DNA from: Dryocola sp051297175
Lineage (GTDB): Bacteria; Pseudomonadota; Gammaproteobacteria; Enterobacterales; Enterobacteriaceae
DNA: 64,000 nt
Assembly (NCBI RefSeq): GCF_051297175.1
Contig: NZ_JBINNY010000001.1
Coordinates: 2,294,001-2,358,000 of the forward strand
Reading direction: 5' to 3'
This document shows positions 34,376-42,997 of the stretch, piece by piece (position 1 is the first letter of the stretch; every line of letters begins with the position of its first letter). Made by a program: the position numbers and the translations under genes. The notes beneath the pieces are model-generated. The model was given only the letters and a program-made list of their open reading frames with translations, was not told the DNA's origin and ran no database searches.

Positions 34376-35758
34376 TTATTTCACCAGCATCCACGTCGCC
34401 GGAAACGCGGCGACCAGTATCATAGCGATAACCGTTTTCTCCTGGATGTTCAGCTTAATATCATGCGTGTGCGTGCTGCGGGCATACATAAACACCAGCA
34501 GACCAGGCGCATACAATACCACCGAAAGCAGCAGGTGCATTGGGCCGGAGGCGTACAGCAGCCACAGGCCGTAAATACATGCGCCAAGACCGATTGCTTT
34601 GTGCAACGGTCGGGTAGAGATTTTCAATAAATATGCACCCACCAGGAAATAGGGCACAAGAATCATCTCGGAGGCGATGGTCAGCAGCGTGTTGTAATCT
34701 GACCCTGTCAGCCAAATCAGCACCAGGCAAACCTGCACGCTGATATTGGTTAGCCACAGCGACGCGGACGGCGCGTTGTTTTGATTCTGACGGGCGAAGA
34801 TTTTCGGGAAAGCTTTATGCGTGGCCGCCAGCAGCGGCACTTCCGCCGCCATAATTGTCCAGCTCAGGTAAGCGCCGCAGACCGAAACAATCAGACCCGC
34901 GGCGATAATCACTTCGCCCCACGGCCCCATCATGTCCACCATAATGCCTGCCATGGAAGGGTTACGCATACCGGCAAGCTCGGGGCGCGCTACAACGCCT
35001 AACGAAAGCAGCGTCACGAGCAGATAAACGCCCAGCGCGGCAATGACCGCCAGCAGCGTCGCGCGGCCAACGTCTTTCTTATTACGCGCGCGGGCGGATA
35101 CCACCACCGCGCCTTCAACGCCGATGAACACCCAAAGCGTTATCAGCATCGTGTTTTTAACCTGCTCCCAGACCGGGACGCCGAGCGCCAAACCCGAGAA
35201 GTCGAGGCTGAACGTTCGCAACTGAAACGCCATGGCTGCCAGTACGATAAACATGCCAAGCGGCAGAAGCTTCGCGAGGGTCGCGACAAGATTAATGCTC
35301 GCCGCCGTTTGCACGCCGCGCAGCACCAGCCAGTGCACCATCCACAGCAGAACCGACGCGCCGACAATGGATTGCCAGGTGTTGCCGTCGCCGAACAGAC
35401 GCAGCTCTGGCGTGTCGGTGAAAAAGCTTAAAGCGGAGAACACGATGACGAGATAGGAAACGTTAGCGATAACCGCACACAGCCAGTAGCCCCAGGCGGA
35501 GCAAAACCCGATCAGCTCGCCAAACCCTTCGCGGGCGTAGGTGAATATGCCGCCGTCTAAATCAGGGCGTAAACGGGTTAAAACCAGCATCGCGAGGGCC
35601 AGCAGCAGGATGCCTACACCGGTGATCGTCCAGCCAATCAGCAGCGCCGCGGGACTCGCTACGCTTGCCATATTTTGCGGAAGGCTGAATACCCCCGCGC
35701 CGAGCATTGAGCTGAGAACCAGCGCGGTTAACGCGGCGAGGCCAAGTTTCTTTTCCAT
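34376..35758 (-). CDS. ydgI: APC-family amino acid antiporter YdgI
   Basis: A 460-residue, 12-13-helix inner-membrane transporter of the APC superfamily, basic amino acid/polyamine antiporter branch, close to ArcD-type arginine/ornithine exchangers. The first helix has the conserved SSMLGAGVFSLPQNM, and helix 6 has the conserved ISLWVFIGVEGAVV-like segment (here ITLWVFIGVEGAVV). The substrate has not been established and no arginine deiminase genes are nearby. Length equals E. coli YdgI. Confidence 0.9.
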   Translation of the reverse strand: MEKKLGLAALTALVLSSMLGAGVFSLPQNMASVASPAALLIGWTITGVGILLLALAMLVLTRLRPDLDGGIFTYAREGFGELIGFCSAWGYWLCAVIANVSYLVIVFSALSFFTDTPELRLFGDGNTWQSIVGASVLLWMVHWLVLRGVQTAASINLVATLAKLLPLGMFIVLAAMAFQLRTFSLDFSGLALGVPVWEQVKNTMLITLWVFIGVEGAVVVSARARNKKDVGRATLLAVIAALGVYLLVTLLSLGVVARPELAGMRNPSMAGIMVDMMGPWGEVIIAAGLIVSVCGAYLSWTIMAAEVPLLAATHKAFPKIFARQNQNNAPSASLWLTNISVQVCLVLIWLTGSDYNTLLTIASEMILVPYFLVGAYLLKISTRPLHKAIGLGACIYGLWLLYASGPMHLLLSVVLYAPGLLVFMYARSTHTHDIKLNIQEKTVIAMILVAAFPATWMLVK

Positions 35759-35913
35759 AGGTGTCCAGTAAAAGTAAGAAAGGACCCAGAATAATTATTA
35801 TGCTTTGGCGCATAAAAATGGAGGATCACGCTAAGGCGCGGAATTTTACGGAGTGTGAACTCTGCTTGCAATGACATGCGCCATAAATTGGATTAATCGC
35901 GCAAAAAGAGGAC

Positions 35914-35939
35914 ATAAAAAAGGGCAACCAAAGCTGCCC
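35914..35939 (-). terminator. ydgH terminator
   Basis: On the minus strand GGGCA and TGCCC pair around an 8-nt loop and are followed by TTTTTT. It lies 20 nt beyond the ydgH stop. The rest of the 35759-35958 gap shows nothing else clear. Confidence 0.75.
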
Positions 35940-35958
35940 CTTAAGATTTATCTGCTGA

Positions 35959-36903
35959 TTACTTATAAAGATCGGCGCTGATAGTGATGTTGCCACCGCG
36001 TTCCTGCCACTGGCGGGTAACGTGATAGAACTTCGCCCCTTTCTTGGCGGCGCGCTTCGCAACCTGGTAAGACACTTCGGTCATACCGCTGTAGTTGCCG
36101 GTAAACTTGATGCTATCGAAAGGCACCATTTGGGCGGCGGTTACTTTGTTCAGCTCTTCGACTTTAGTGCCGTCCGGCAGGGTGACAGTGTAACGCCCGC
36201 CTTTGGATGACTGAGTTTCGAAGAAGCGGCCCACGTCGCTGCTTGGCATGGAAGATGTTGCCACGCCCGGAATCTCTACTTTGGCAGCGGCAGTGCCACC
36301 AGCAGCAAGCGCTGCTTTACCTGCTTCGGAATCCGCAGGGATTGCGTCTGGACTCTGCACGACGCGTTTTTTCGCATCAGCTTTATAAATGAAAGCGGTA
36401 ATGCGCTGGTTGCCGCCCTGGTTGGCGTCAACCTGACGCACGATATAGAAAGACGCAGCGCCTTTCTTTTTAGCGGCTTTGGTAATGGCATCGTTAACCT
36501 CTGGCTGGCTGCGATAGAAACCCTGAACGGTAACGGTATCGTAAGGCTCCAGCACATAGGCCTGGTCTTTTGGCAGTTCCATCACGCCATTAATAACACG
36601 ATTGCCTTTTTCTTCGGCTTTCGGCGCATCAGCGTGGAATACGTCTGCGACCACGCGCCAGTTGCCGCTGTTGCCGGTGTCATTCAAATCTTGAATATAG
36701 AAAGAAGCGGCGCCTGCGTCGTCCGCACGGCGAGAAACGGCTTTAGCCGCATCGCTGATCGCGTTAAAGCGACCTGTTACCACGATGCGATCAAAAGGTT
36801 TAAGAGAGGCCGCTTGTTCTGGAGTCAGTTCTTGTGCTGCATGAGCAGACAGTGTCGTCAGTGAAATAAGAGCTGACGCCAGAAGGGTGTTCTTGAGCTT
36901 CAT
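35959..36903 (-). CDS. ydgH: Periplasmic DUF1471 protein YdgH
   Basis: A secreted protein of 314 residues, the E. coli length. A signal peptide ends at SAHA|AQEL. Three DUF1471 (YhcN-like) domains follow; each has the family pattern of an alpha/beta unit ending in a beta hairpin, for example KKKGAASFYIVRQVDANQGG and KKGAKFYHVTRQWQERGG. Single-domain relatives are stress-induced and affect biofilm or surface traits. A function for YdgH itself is not evident from the sequence. Confidence 0.93.
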   Translation of the reverse strand: MKLKNTLLASALISLTTLSAHAAQELTPEQAASLKPFDRIVVTGRFNAISDAAKAVSRRADDAGAASFYIQDLNDTGNSGNWRVVADVFHADAPKAEEKGNRVINGVMELPKDQAYVLEPYDTVTVQGFYRSQPEVNDAITKAAKKKGAASFYIVRQVDANQGGNQRITAFIYKADAKKRVVQSPDAIPADSEAGKAALAAGGTAAAKVEIPGVATSSMPSSDVGRFFETQSSKGGRYTVTLPDGTKVEELNKVTAAQMVPFDSIKFTGNYSGMTEVSYQVAKRAAKKGAKFYHVTRQWQERGGNITISADLYK

Positions 36904-37452
36904 AAAAATAATCCTTCGCCTTGCGCAAAATGAATACTAATACCGCATTCTCTGGAAGTTACCTGTAAGCGGCAGATTATTGCACTGAATGAGTACGACT
37001 GTCTGCGCCATTTTTCAAACAGACGGTCTGCAACCGTAGAATTTGCATAACAAAAAATTATATGTCTCTAAATTGGCGTCTTGAACAGTAAAATCGATAA
37101 AGCTTACGACTTAATTAGTTAATGTAATGTTAAAACTGACTTTTCGGGCGGTGCAGAATCGTGTTTTGCCGCTTCGCTTAAGCGTAATATCAGGTCCGCG
37201 CGATGAATTTTAGTTTAAAAAGGCTGCCTGAGTGCCTTGACGCTTAGATTTTGCGGTAAAGATACAAATACTGCGATCATGATGTAGATCACAGGCGTTA
37301 TTTTCAGTAGGTTATAAAAAGTTTGTTACAGATGTATTTTTGTTGAAGTGGTAACGGAGATGACGTTTGTCAGGTCTAAAGGCAACGTGCATAAAAGTTG
37401 GCTACGGCAACGTCTGACAAACCATCAAAATAAACAGATGGAAGGGAATACT
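36904..37452. other. 549-nt divergent gap between ydgH and pntA
   Basis: An AT-rich regulatory region with no coding frame that looks real; the frame running into pntA from 37348 lacks family support. It must hold both promoters. The only site I can point to is a CRP/FNR-like palindrome at 37278-37293. Confidence 0.6.
37278..37293. promoter_or_regulatory. CRP/FNR-like palindrome before pntA
   Basis: CATGA-TGTAGA-TCACA fits the CRP pattern at eight of ten positions, and ATGAT-GTAG-ATCAC fits FNR (TTGAT-N4-ATCAA) at eight of ten. It lies about 160 nt before pntA. Sequence alone does not say which factor, if either, binds. Confidence 0.35.
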
Positions 37453-38982
37453 ATGCGTATTGGTGTACCAAAAGAGCGGTGGGCAGGTGAATCCCGCGTG
37501 GCTGCCACACCGAAAACCGTGGAACAACTGCTGAAACTTGGCTTCACAGTTGCCGTTGAAAGCGGTGCAGGGAAGCTGGCAAGCTTTGATGATGAAGCTT
37601 TTATTCATGCAGGCGCCACCGTTACCGACACAAACGATGTCTGGCAATCCGACATCATCCTGAAAGTAAACGCCCCGCAGGACAGCGAAATTGCGCTGAT
37701 ACGTGAAGGCACTACGCTGGTTAGCTTTATCTGGCCCGCGCAAAATGCCGAGCTGCTTGAAAAGCTGGCCGCCCGCAACGTCACCGTGATGGCGATGGAT
37801 TCTGTCCCGCGTATTTCGCGCGCGCAGTCGCTCGATGCCCTAAGCTCAATGGCGAACATCGCGGGCTACCGGGCTATCGTTGAAGCCGCTCACGAATTTG
37901 GCCGCTTCTTTACCGGCCAGATTACCGCCGCGGGTAAGGTTCCTCCGGCTAAAGTTATGGTCATCGGTGCGGGCGTTGCAGGCCTTGCCGCGATTGGTGC
38001 GGCAAATAGCCTCGGTGCTATCGTTCGCGCATTCGATACTCGTCCTGAAGTAAAAGAACAGGTGCAGAGTATGGGCGCCGAGTTCCTCGAACTCGACTTT
38101 AAGGAAGAGGCGGGCAGCGGCGATGGCTATGCCAAAGTCATGTCCGAAGCCTTCATTAAAGCCGAAATGGAACTGTTCGCAGCCCAGGCGAAAGAAGTCG
38201 ATATTATTGTCACCACCGCTCTGATCCCAGGCAAACCAGCGCCAAAACTCATCACCCGTGAAATGGTTGATTCCATGCAGGCGGGCAGCGTGATCGTCGA
38301 CCTTGCGGCGCAAAATGGCGGTAACTGTGAATATACGGTCGCCGACAAAATTACCGTTACGCCAAACGGCGTGCGCGTAATCGGCTATACCGATTTGCCG
38401 GGCCGCCTGCCTACACAATCGTCACAGCTGTACGGCACCAACCTTGTCAACCTGCTAAAACTGCTTTGCAAAGAGAAAGACGGCAACATCAACGTTGATT
38501 TCGAAGACGTGGTGATTCGCGGTGTTACGGTAATCCGCGAAGGCGAAGTTACCTGGCCTGCGCCACCGATTCAGGTTTCAGCGCAGCCTCAGGCGGCGCA
38601 GCCGAAGGCCGCAGCGCCCGTTGAAGAGAAAAAACCGGCTTCCCCGTGGCGCAAATATGCGTTTATGGCGCTGGCCATTATCCTTTTCGGCTGGCTTGCG
38701 GACGTCGCGCCAAAAGAGTTCCTCGGTCACTTCACCGTGTTTGCTCTGGCCTGCGTGGTGGGTTATTACGTCGTATGGAACGTTTCCCACGCGCTGCACA
38801 CCCCGCTGATGTCGGTCACCAACGCCATCTCAGGCATTATCGTCGTCGGCGCGCTTTTGCAGATCGGTCACGGCGGCTGGGTGAGCTTCCTGAGCTTCAT
38901 CGCCGTGCTGATTGCCAGTATTAATATTTTTGGTGGATTCACCGTCACTCAGCGCATGCTGAAAATGTTCCGGAAGAACTAA
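37453..38982 (+). CDS. pntA: NAD(P) transhydrogenase subunit alpha PntA
   Basis: The alpha subunit of the proton-translocating transhydrogenase, which makes NADPH from NADH using the proton gradient. The NAD(H)-binding domain I has MVIGAGVAGLAAIGAANSL and the loop LAAQNGGNCEY; about four transmembrane helices close the chain. The ATG at 37453 (GAAGGGAATACT upstream) gives 509 residues and MRIGVPKER as in the family; K-12 has 510. pntB follows 10 nt later. Confidence 0.97.
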   Translation: MRIGVPKERWAGESRVAATPKTVEQLLKLGFTVAVESGAGKLASFDDEAFIHAGATVTDTNDVWQSDIILKVNAPQDSEIALIREGTTLVSFIWPAQNAELLEKLAARNVTVMAMDSVPRISRAQSLDALSSMANIAGYRAIVEAAHEFGRFFTGQITAAGKVPPAKVMVIGAGVAGLAAIGAANSLGAIVRAFDTRPEVKEQVQSMGAEFLELDFKEEAGSGDGYAKVMSEAFIKAEMELFAAQAKEVDIIVTTALIPGKPAPKLITREMVDSMQAGSVIVDLAAQNGGNCEYTVADKITVTPNGVRVIGYTDLPGRLPTQSSQLYGTNLVNLLKLLCKEKDGNINVDFEDVVIRGVTVIREGEVTWPAPPIQVSAQPQAAQPKAAAPVEEKKPASPWRKYAFMALAIILFGWLADVAPKEFLGHFTVFALACVVGYYVVWNVSHALHTPLMSVTNAISGIIVVGALLQIGHGGWVSFLSFIAVLIASINIFGGFTVTQRMLKMFRKN

Positions 38983-38992
38983 GGGGTAACAA

Positions 38993-40381
38993 ATGTCTGG
39001 TGGATTAGTTACAGCTGCATACATTGTTGCCGCGATCCTGTTTATTTTCAGCCTGGCCGGGCTGTCCAAACACGAAACCTCCAAGCAGGGCAACCTGTTC
39101 GGCATGGCCGGTATGGCCATCGCCCTCGTGGCAACCATCTTCGGGCCGGAAACGGGCAACGTGGTGTGGATCATCGTGGCGATGGTCATCGGTGGTGCGA
39201 TTGGTATGCACCTTGCGAAAAAAGTCGAAATGACCGAAATGCCGGAGCTGGTTGCGATTCTGCACAGCTTCGTGGGTCTGGCTGCGGTTCTGGTTGGCTT
39301 TAACAGCTACCTCGATCACGCGCCGGGCCTTGAGCCGGTCATGGAAAACATTCACTTAACGGAAGTGTTCCTCGGTATCTTTATCGGGGCGGTAACCTTC
39401 ACGGGTTCTATCGTTGCGTTTGGCAAACTGCGCGGCAAGATTTCGTCTAAGCCGCTGATGCTGCCTAACCGTCACAAGCTGAACCTTGCCGCATTAGTCG
39501 CTTCTTTTGCGCTGCTGATCGTTTTCGTACGTACCGAAAGCGTGGGTCTGCAGGTGATGGCGCTGCTGATCATGACCATCATTGCGCTGATCATCGGCTG
39601 GCACCTGGTGGCCTCCATCGGCGGTGCGGACATGCCGGTTGTGGTTTCCATGCTGAACTCCTACTCAGGTTGGGCGGCGGCGGCGGCGGGCTTCATGCTC
39701 AGCAATGACCTGCTGATCGTAACCGGCGCGCTGGTGGGTTCTTCCGGTGCGATCCTGTCTTACATCATGTGTAAAGCGATGAACCGTTCGTTCATCAGCG
39801 TGATTGCGGGCGGTTTCGGTACCGATGGTTCATCCACCGGTGAAACCGACGAAGCAGGGGAACATCGTGAAATAACGGCGGAAGAAACGGCAGAAATGCT
39901 GAAAAACTCCAGCACCGTGATCATCACTCCGGGCTACGGCATGGCGGTTGCACAGGCACAATACCCGGTTGCCGAAATCACTGAAAAACTGCGCGCGCGC
40001 GGTATTAAGGTGCGCTTCGGCATTCACCCGGTCGCCGGTCGTCTGCCGGGCCACATGAACGTTCTGCTGGCCGAAGCTCGCGTACCGTATGACGTCGTGC
40101 TGGAGATGGACGAGATCAACGACGATTTCGCCGACACCGACACCGTGCTGGTTATCGGTGCAAACGACACCGTTAACCCGGCGGCGCAGGAAGATCCGCG
40201 TAGTCCAATCGCCGGTATGCCGGTGCTGGAAGTGTGGAAGGCGCAAAACGTCATCGTCTTTAAGCGTTCGATGAATACCGGCTACGCCGGTGTGCAAAAC
40301 CCGCTGTTCTTTAAAGACAACACCCAGATGCTGTTTGGCGATGCAAAAGCCAGCGTGGAAGCCATCCTTAAAGCGCTCTGA
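38993..40381 (+). CDS. pntB: NAD(P) transhydrogenase subunit beta PntB
   Basis: The beta subunit of the membrane transhydrogenase, 462 residues as in E. coli. About nine transmembrane helices form the proton channel half, and the C-terminal domain III binds NADP(H): ITPGYGMAVAQAQYP and GIHPVAGRLPGHMNVLLAEA are its signatures. A strong terminator follows. Beyond it the gene order leaves the K-12 arrangement, with uspE-fnr-ogt instead of the tqsA/mdtIJ region. Confidence 0.97.
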   Translation: MSGGLVTAAYIVAAILFIFSLAGLSKHETSKQGNLFGMAGMAIALVATIFGPETGNVVWIIVAMVIGGAIGMHLAKKVEMTEMPELVAILHSFVGLAAVLVGFNSYLDHAPGLEPVMENIHLTEVFLGIFIGAVTFTGSIVAFGKLRGKISSKPLMLPNRHKLNLAALVASFALLIVFVRTESVGLQVMALLIMTIIALIIGWHLVASIGGADMPVVVSMLNSYSGWAAAAAGFMLSNDLLIVTGALVGSSGAILSYIMCKAMNRSFISVIAGGFGTDGSSTGETDEAGEHREITAEETAEMLKNSSTVIITPGYGMAVAQAQYPVAEITEKLRARGIKVRFGIHPVAGRLPGHMNVLLAEARVPYDVVLEMDEINDDFADTDTVLVIGANDTVNPAAQEDPRSPIAGMPVLEVWKAQNVIVFKRSMNTGYAGVQNPLFFKDNTQMLFGDAKASVEAILKAL

Positions 40382-40398
40382 TTTGCGAGATGCTCCCC

Positions 40399-40426
40399 AA
40401 AACCGCCTTCCGGGGCGGTTTTTTTA
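40399..40426 (+). terminator. pntAB terminator
   Basis: AACCGCC (40401-40407) pairs with GGCGGTT (40414-40420) around TTCCGG, and seven T in a row follow. Confidence 0.9.
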
Positions 40427-40574
40427 CGCCTGAAGATTATTTATGTGAATGCAACTTTGCATACAACCTTTTGAATCTATGGAATAAAAATCTGGCGTGA
40501 GCTTAGGCGGGTGAGTAAAATATCGCCGGGTGCTGAAGCTGGATGCTTCGAACCCGAAGGTGAAAAGCGGACAG

Positions 40575-40624
40575 AAAAAAGCCCCGAGTTAGTTAAACCA
40601 ACCCGAGGCCCTCTCATGCTCGAC
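40575..40624 (-). ncRNA. Sok-like antisense RNA
   Basis: On the minus strand a promoter with -35 TTGCAA (40659-40654), a 17-nt spacer and -10 TACTAT (40636-40631) points to a start near 40624. The RNA runs about 50 nt into a stem-loop at 40609-40581 and TTTTTT (40580-40575). The stem has three mismatches on the plus strand, and all three become G-U pairs on the minus strand, so the terminator works for the antisense RNA. The RNA covers the start of the mok-like frame, as Sok does in hok/sok systems. Confidence 0.82.
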
Positions 40625-40762
40625 CACATGATAGTAGCCTCTTCATTTTGCATTTGCAACGCAGGAGGCGAAGATGTCGTCAAAAAACAGGTTGTTCAGT
40701 TTGGTTGTTATCTGTCTGACAATCCTCATGATTATTTTTCTGGTGAAGGATTCATTGTGTGA
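40616..40762 (+). CDS. Mok-like overlapping frame of the hok locus
   Basis: A 48-residue frame starts 58 nt before hok and overlaps it out of phase. In hok/sok loci translation of mok is coupled to hok, and Sok blocks mok rather than hok directly; position and overlap here fit that design. The product itself (MLDHMIVASSFCIC start) probably matters less than its translation. Confidence 0.65.
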   Translation: MLDHMIVASSFCICNAGGEDVVKKQVVQFGCYLSDNPHDYFSGEGFIV

Positions 40763-40823
40763 ATTTCATTACCGAAAAGGAGGCATGGAGATGGCGGCAT
40801 CGTTAGCCTGTAATAAGTCGTAA
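40674..40823 (+). CDS. Hok/Gef-family small membrane toxin
   Basis: A 49-residue type I toxin. A basic N-terminus (MSSKNRLF) leads into one membrane helix (SLVVICLTILMIIFLV) and then the Hok hallmark DSLCEF with its cysteine; a short periplasmic tail ends MAASLACNKS. Hok proteins depolarise the inner membrane when their antisense RNA is lost. The ATG has an excellent ribosome-binding site, AGGAGG at 40663-40668. Upstream, the mRNA can form a 5' hairpin (GAAGC/GCTTC near 40532-40546) of the type that delays translation. The frame is intact, so the toxin could be active. Confidence 0.9.
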   Translation: MSSKNRLFSLVVICLTILMIIFLVKDSLCEFHYRKGGMEMAASLACNKS

Positions 40824-40843
40824 ATGTGAAGTTTAGTAGGTAA

Positions 40844-40867
40844 GTGGCGGGGGGATATCCCCGCCAC
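40844..40867 (+). other. GC-rich hairpin at the 3' side of the hok mRNA
   Basis: GTGGCGGGG and CCCCGCCAC form a perfect 9-bp stem 20 nt after the hok stop. There is no T-run. It may protect or end the hok mRNA, whose 3' end in this family folds back on the 5' end. Confidence 0.45.
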
Positions 40868-40902
40868 GCTGGTGTCTGGTATGAGATTAAGCACCCGCCA
40901 AA

Positions 40903-40938
40903 CAAAAAGCCCGCCCATGTTCTGCACGGGCGGGCTTT
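40903..40938. terminator. uspE terminator, possibly bidirectional
   Basis: AGCCCGCCC (40908-40916) pairs with GGGCGGGCT (40928-40936). On the minus strand TTTTTGTTT follows, which serves uspE; on the plus strand only TTT follows. Confidence 0.85.
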
Positions 40939-40956
40939 CATTATATTGATGCAAGG

Positions 40957-41907
40957 TTAATCGTCTTCGTCATCATCCAGTTCGACCGGCGTCTGGTATG
41001 AATCAGGCTTGATCACCAGCAGGTCGCAGCGTAAATGGTCGATAACCTGTTCGGCGGTATTGCCGAGGAAGGCGGCGGAAAGGCCAGTGCGGCCCACCGT
41101 ACCCAGCACGACGATACCGGCCTGTAGATGCTCCGCCAGATCGGGAATGACCTCTTCGGGCAGGCCTTTTTCGACGTGCGTCATTTTTTCATCGATGCCA
41201 AATTTCTGGCGAATGGCTTTCATCGCCACAAGATGCTGGCCGCGTATGGCGTCGTTATACACGCTTGGGTCAAAATCAGGCAGTTCGATAGCGATATTGA
41301 TCGGCGTAACGGGATATGCCCCAACCAGATGAACTTCCGTATGGTTGACGTCGTCCGCCAGGCGGAGAGTCTCTTTCACCAGCTTCTCGTTGAGCGCGTT
41401 GTGATACTGCTCTTCGCTCGCGAGGTTTACGGCCACCAGCGCTTTCGCACCTTCCGGCCACGGCTGGTCGTTCACCATCCACACCGGGCACGGGCATTTG
41501 CGCAGCAGATGCCAGTCGGTAGGGGTGAAGATAACCGCTTCAAGCTTATCGTGTTGGTGGGTCATTTTTAACAGCAGATCGTGACCGCCGCTAATCACTT
41601 CCTGAATGATGGCTTCGAATGGTCGGTTGTGCCAGACCACCTTAATTTCGATGGGCACACCGGCTTCGATATAATACTGGGCCTGTTCTTTAATCCAGGC
41701 CGCGCGCTGGCTAATCACGCCCTTACGCATTGCGGTGCGTTCATCAGGCGACAGAAGGGTGGTCATCTCGTACGAGAAATCATAGATCGGCAAAAACGCT
41801 TTTATTCTGCCGCCAATCCGTTGATGCAAATAAACAGCACGCCGCAGGGCAGGTTGATCGTCCTGATTGGGATCAATCGCGACTAGCATGTTTTGATACT
41901 TTGCCAT
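40957..41907 (-). CDS. uspE: Tandem universal stress protein UspE
   Basis: A cytoplasmic universal stress protein of 316 residues with two Usp domains in tandem, about residues 1-150 and 155-300. The second has the nucleotide-type loop VVLGTVGRTGLSAAFLGNTAEQVI. E. coli UspE supports cell aggregation, motility and resistance to DNA damage. The tail is acidic (LDDDEDD). It lies downstream of fnr on the same strand, separated by a 137-nt gap with a strong hairpin. Confidence 0.95.
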   Translation of the reverse strand: MAKYQNMLVAIDPNQDDQPALRRAVYLHQRIGGRIKAFLPIYDFSYEMTTLLSPDERTAMRKGVISQRAAWIKEQAQYYIEAGVPIEIKVVWHNRPFEAIIQEVISGGHDLLLKMTHQHDKLEAVIFTPTDWHLLRKCPCPVWMVNDQPWPEGAKALVAVNLASEEQYHNALNEKLVKETLRLADDVNHTEVHLVGAYPVTPINIAIELPDFDPSVYNDAIRGQHLVAMKAIRQKFGIDEKMTHVEKGLPEEVIPDLAEHLQAGIVVLGTVGRTGLSAAFLGNTAEQVIDHLRCDLLVIKPDSYQTPVELDDDEDD

Positions 41908-41989
41908 ACAGGTCTCCTTACAACTGCTTAACCACAGTCTGTTAAGTAAGATTAACCCATAAGAAGAGAATGAAACAGGTGAGAAGCCA

Positions 41990-42031
41990 TTGCCGGATCA
42001 AAAACATAGAAAAAATGTATCGATCCGGCAA
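41990..42031 (-). terminator. Hairpin after fnr
   Basis: TTGCCGGATC (41990-41999) and GATCCGGCAA (42022-42031) form a perfect 10-bp stem, with ACAT/ATGT inside. There is no T-run behind it on the minus strand, so termination is plausible but not certain. Confidence 0.5.
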
Positions 42032-42044
42032 AGGATAGCGTTTA

Positions 42045-42797
42045 TCAGGCGACGCTGCGAGATTGTCCGGCGAGTTGTGCCAGAAGGTCGATATTTTCGA
42101 TCGTAATATACTTGCCCTTCACCGCCAGCATGCCGCTTTTCTGGAAACGACCCAGCAGACGGCTGATGGTTTCAACGGTCAGGCCAAGATAGTTACCGAT
42201 ATCACCACGGGTCATGGTCAGACGGAACTCACGAGGTGAGAAACCGCGCTGCGCGAAACGACGGGAAAGGTTGTAGACGAAGGCCGCCAGGCGCTCTTCC
42301 GCATTCTTTTTGGAAAGCAGCAGAATCATATCCTGATCGCCTTTGATCTCGCCGCTCATCAAACGCATCATTTGCTGGCGCAGGTTCGGCATCTTGCCGG
42401 AGAGGTCATCCAGCGTTTCGAACGGGATTTCGCAAACCATTGACGTTTCAAGCGCCTGAGCAAAGCTCGGGTGATGCCCCGTGCCGATAGCGTCAAAGCC
42501 AACCAGGTCACCGGCCAGATGGAAACCGGTGATTTGCTCATCACCCTGTTCGGTGATGGTATAGCTTTTGATAGTCCCTGAACGAATGGCGTACAGCGAT
42601 TTCAGTTCGTCACCCGCTTTAAACAGGGTTTGCCCCTTTTGAATAGGCTTTTTGCGCTCGATAATGTTATCAAGTTGATCAAGCTCATGCTCGTTGAGCG
42701 TAAAAGGGATGCATAATTGGCTGATGCTGCAATCCTGACAATGGATAGCACAACCGCCAGACTGAATGCGTCGAATAATTCGCTTTTCAGGGATCAT
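42045..42797 (-). CDS. fnr: Fumarate/nitrate reduction regulator FNR
   Basis: The oxygen-sensing CRP-family regulator. Cys20, Cys23, Cys29 and the cysteine in SMVCEIPF bind the 4Fe-4S cluster that forms under anoxia and permits dimerisation. The C-terminal helix-turn-helix includes GNYLGLTVETISRLLGRF with the E..SR contact set for TTGAT. The ATG at 42797 gives MIPEKRIIRRIQSGG and 250 residues, nearly identical to E. coli; the upstream extension is not supported. A FNR box lies 30 nt upstream. Confidence 0.98.
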   Translation of the reverse strand: MIPEKRIIRRIQSGGCAIHCQDCSISQLCIPFTLNEHELDQLDNIIERKKPIQKGQTLFKAGDELKSLYAIRSGTIKSYTITEQGDEQITGFHLAGDLVGFDAIGTGHHPSFAQALETSMVCEIPFETLDDLSGKMPNLRQQMMRLMSGEIKGDQDMILLLSKKNAEERLAAFVYNLSRRFAQRGFSPREFRLTMTRGDIGNYLGLTVETISRLLGRFQKSGMLAVKGKYITIENIDLLAQLAGQSRSVA

Positions 42798-42826
42798 AGA
42801 TATGCTCAGGCCGTAATTGATATTGG

Positions 42827-42840
42827 TCAATTTTAACATC
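42827..42840. promoter_or_regulatory. FNR box in the fnr promoter
   Basis: TTGATATTGGTCAA matches TTGAT-N4-ATCAA at nine of ten positions. It lies just before fnr and corresponds to the autoregulatory site of E. coli fnr. Confidence 0.8.
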
Positions 42841-42997
42841 TTTTTGCTGAGCACGTAAGTATGGTGAAACACCATTCAGTCTATATTGGTATACAAATTC
42901 GGATTTTAGTATCCATCTCATTGATAATTCACGGTCTATGGTATTTAGACTGTGAATAGCTGCCGCATTTTTAGCTTAATTATGACTTTGTTCTGGC

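Noticed and set aside
40511..40762. An 83-codon frame ending with the mok-like stop
   Set aside because: The first 35 codons run through the antisense terminator and 5' leader; only the part from 40616 matches the mok position in hok loci.
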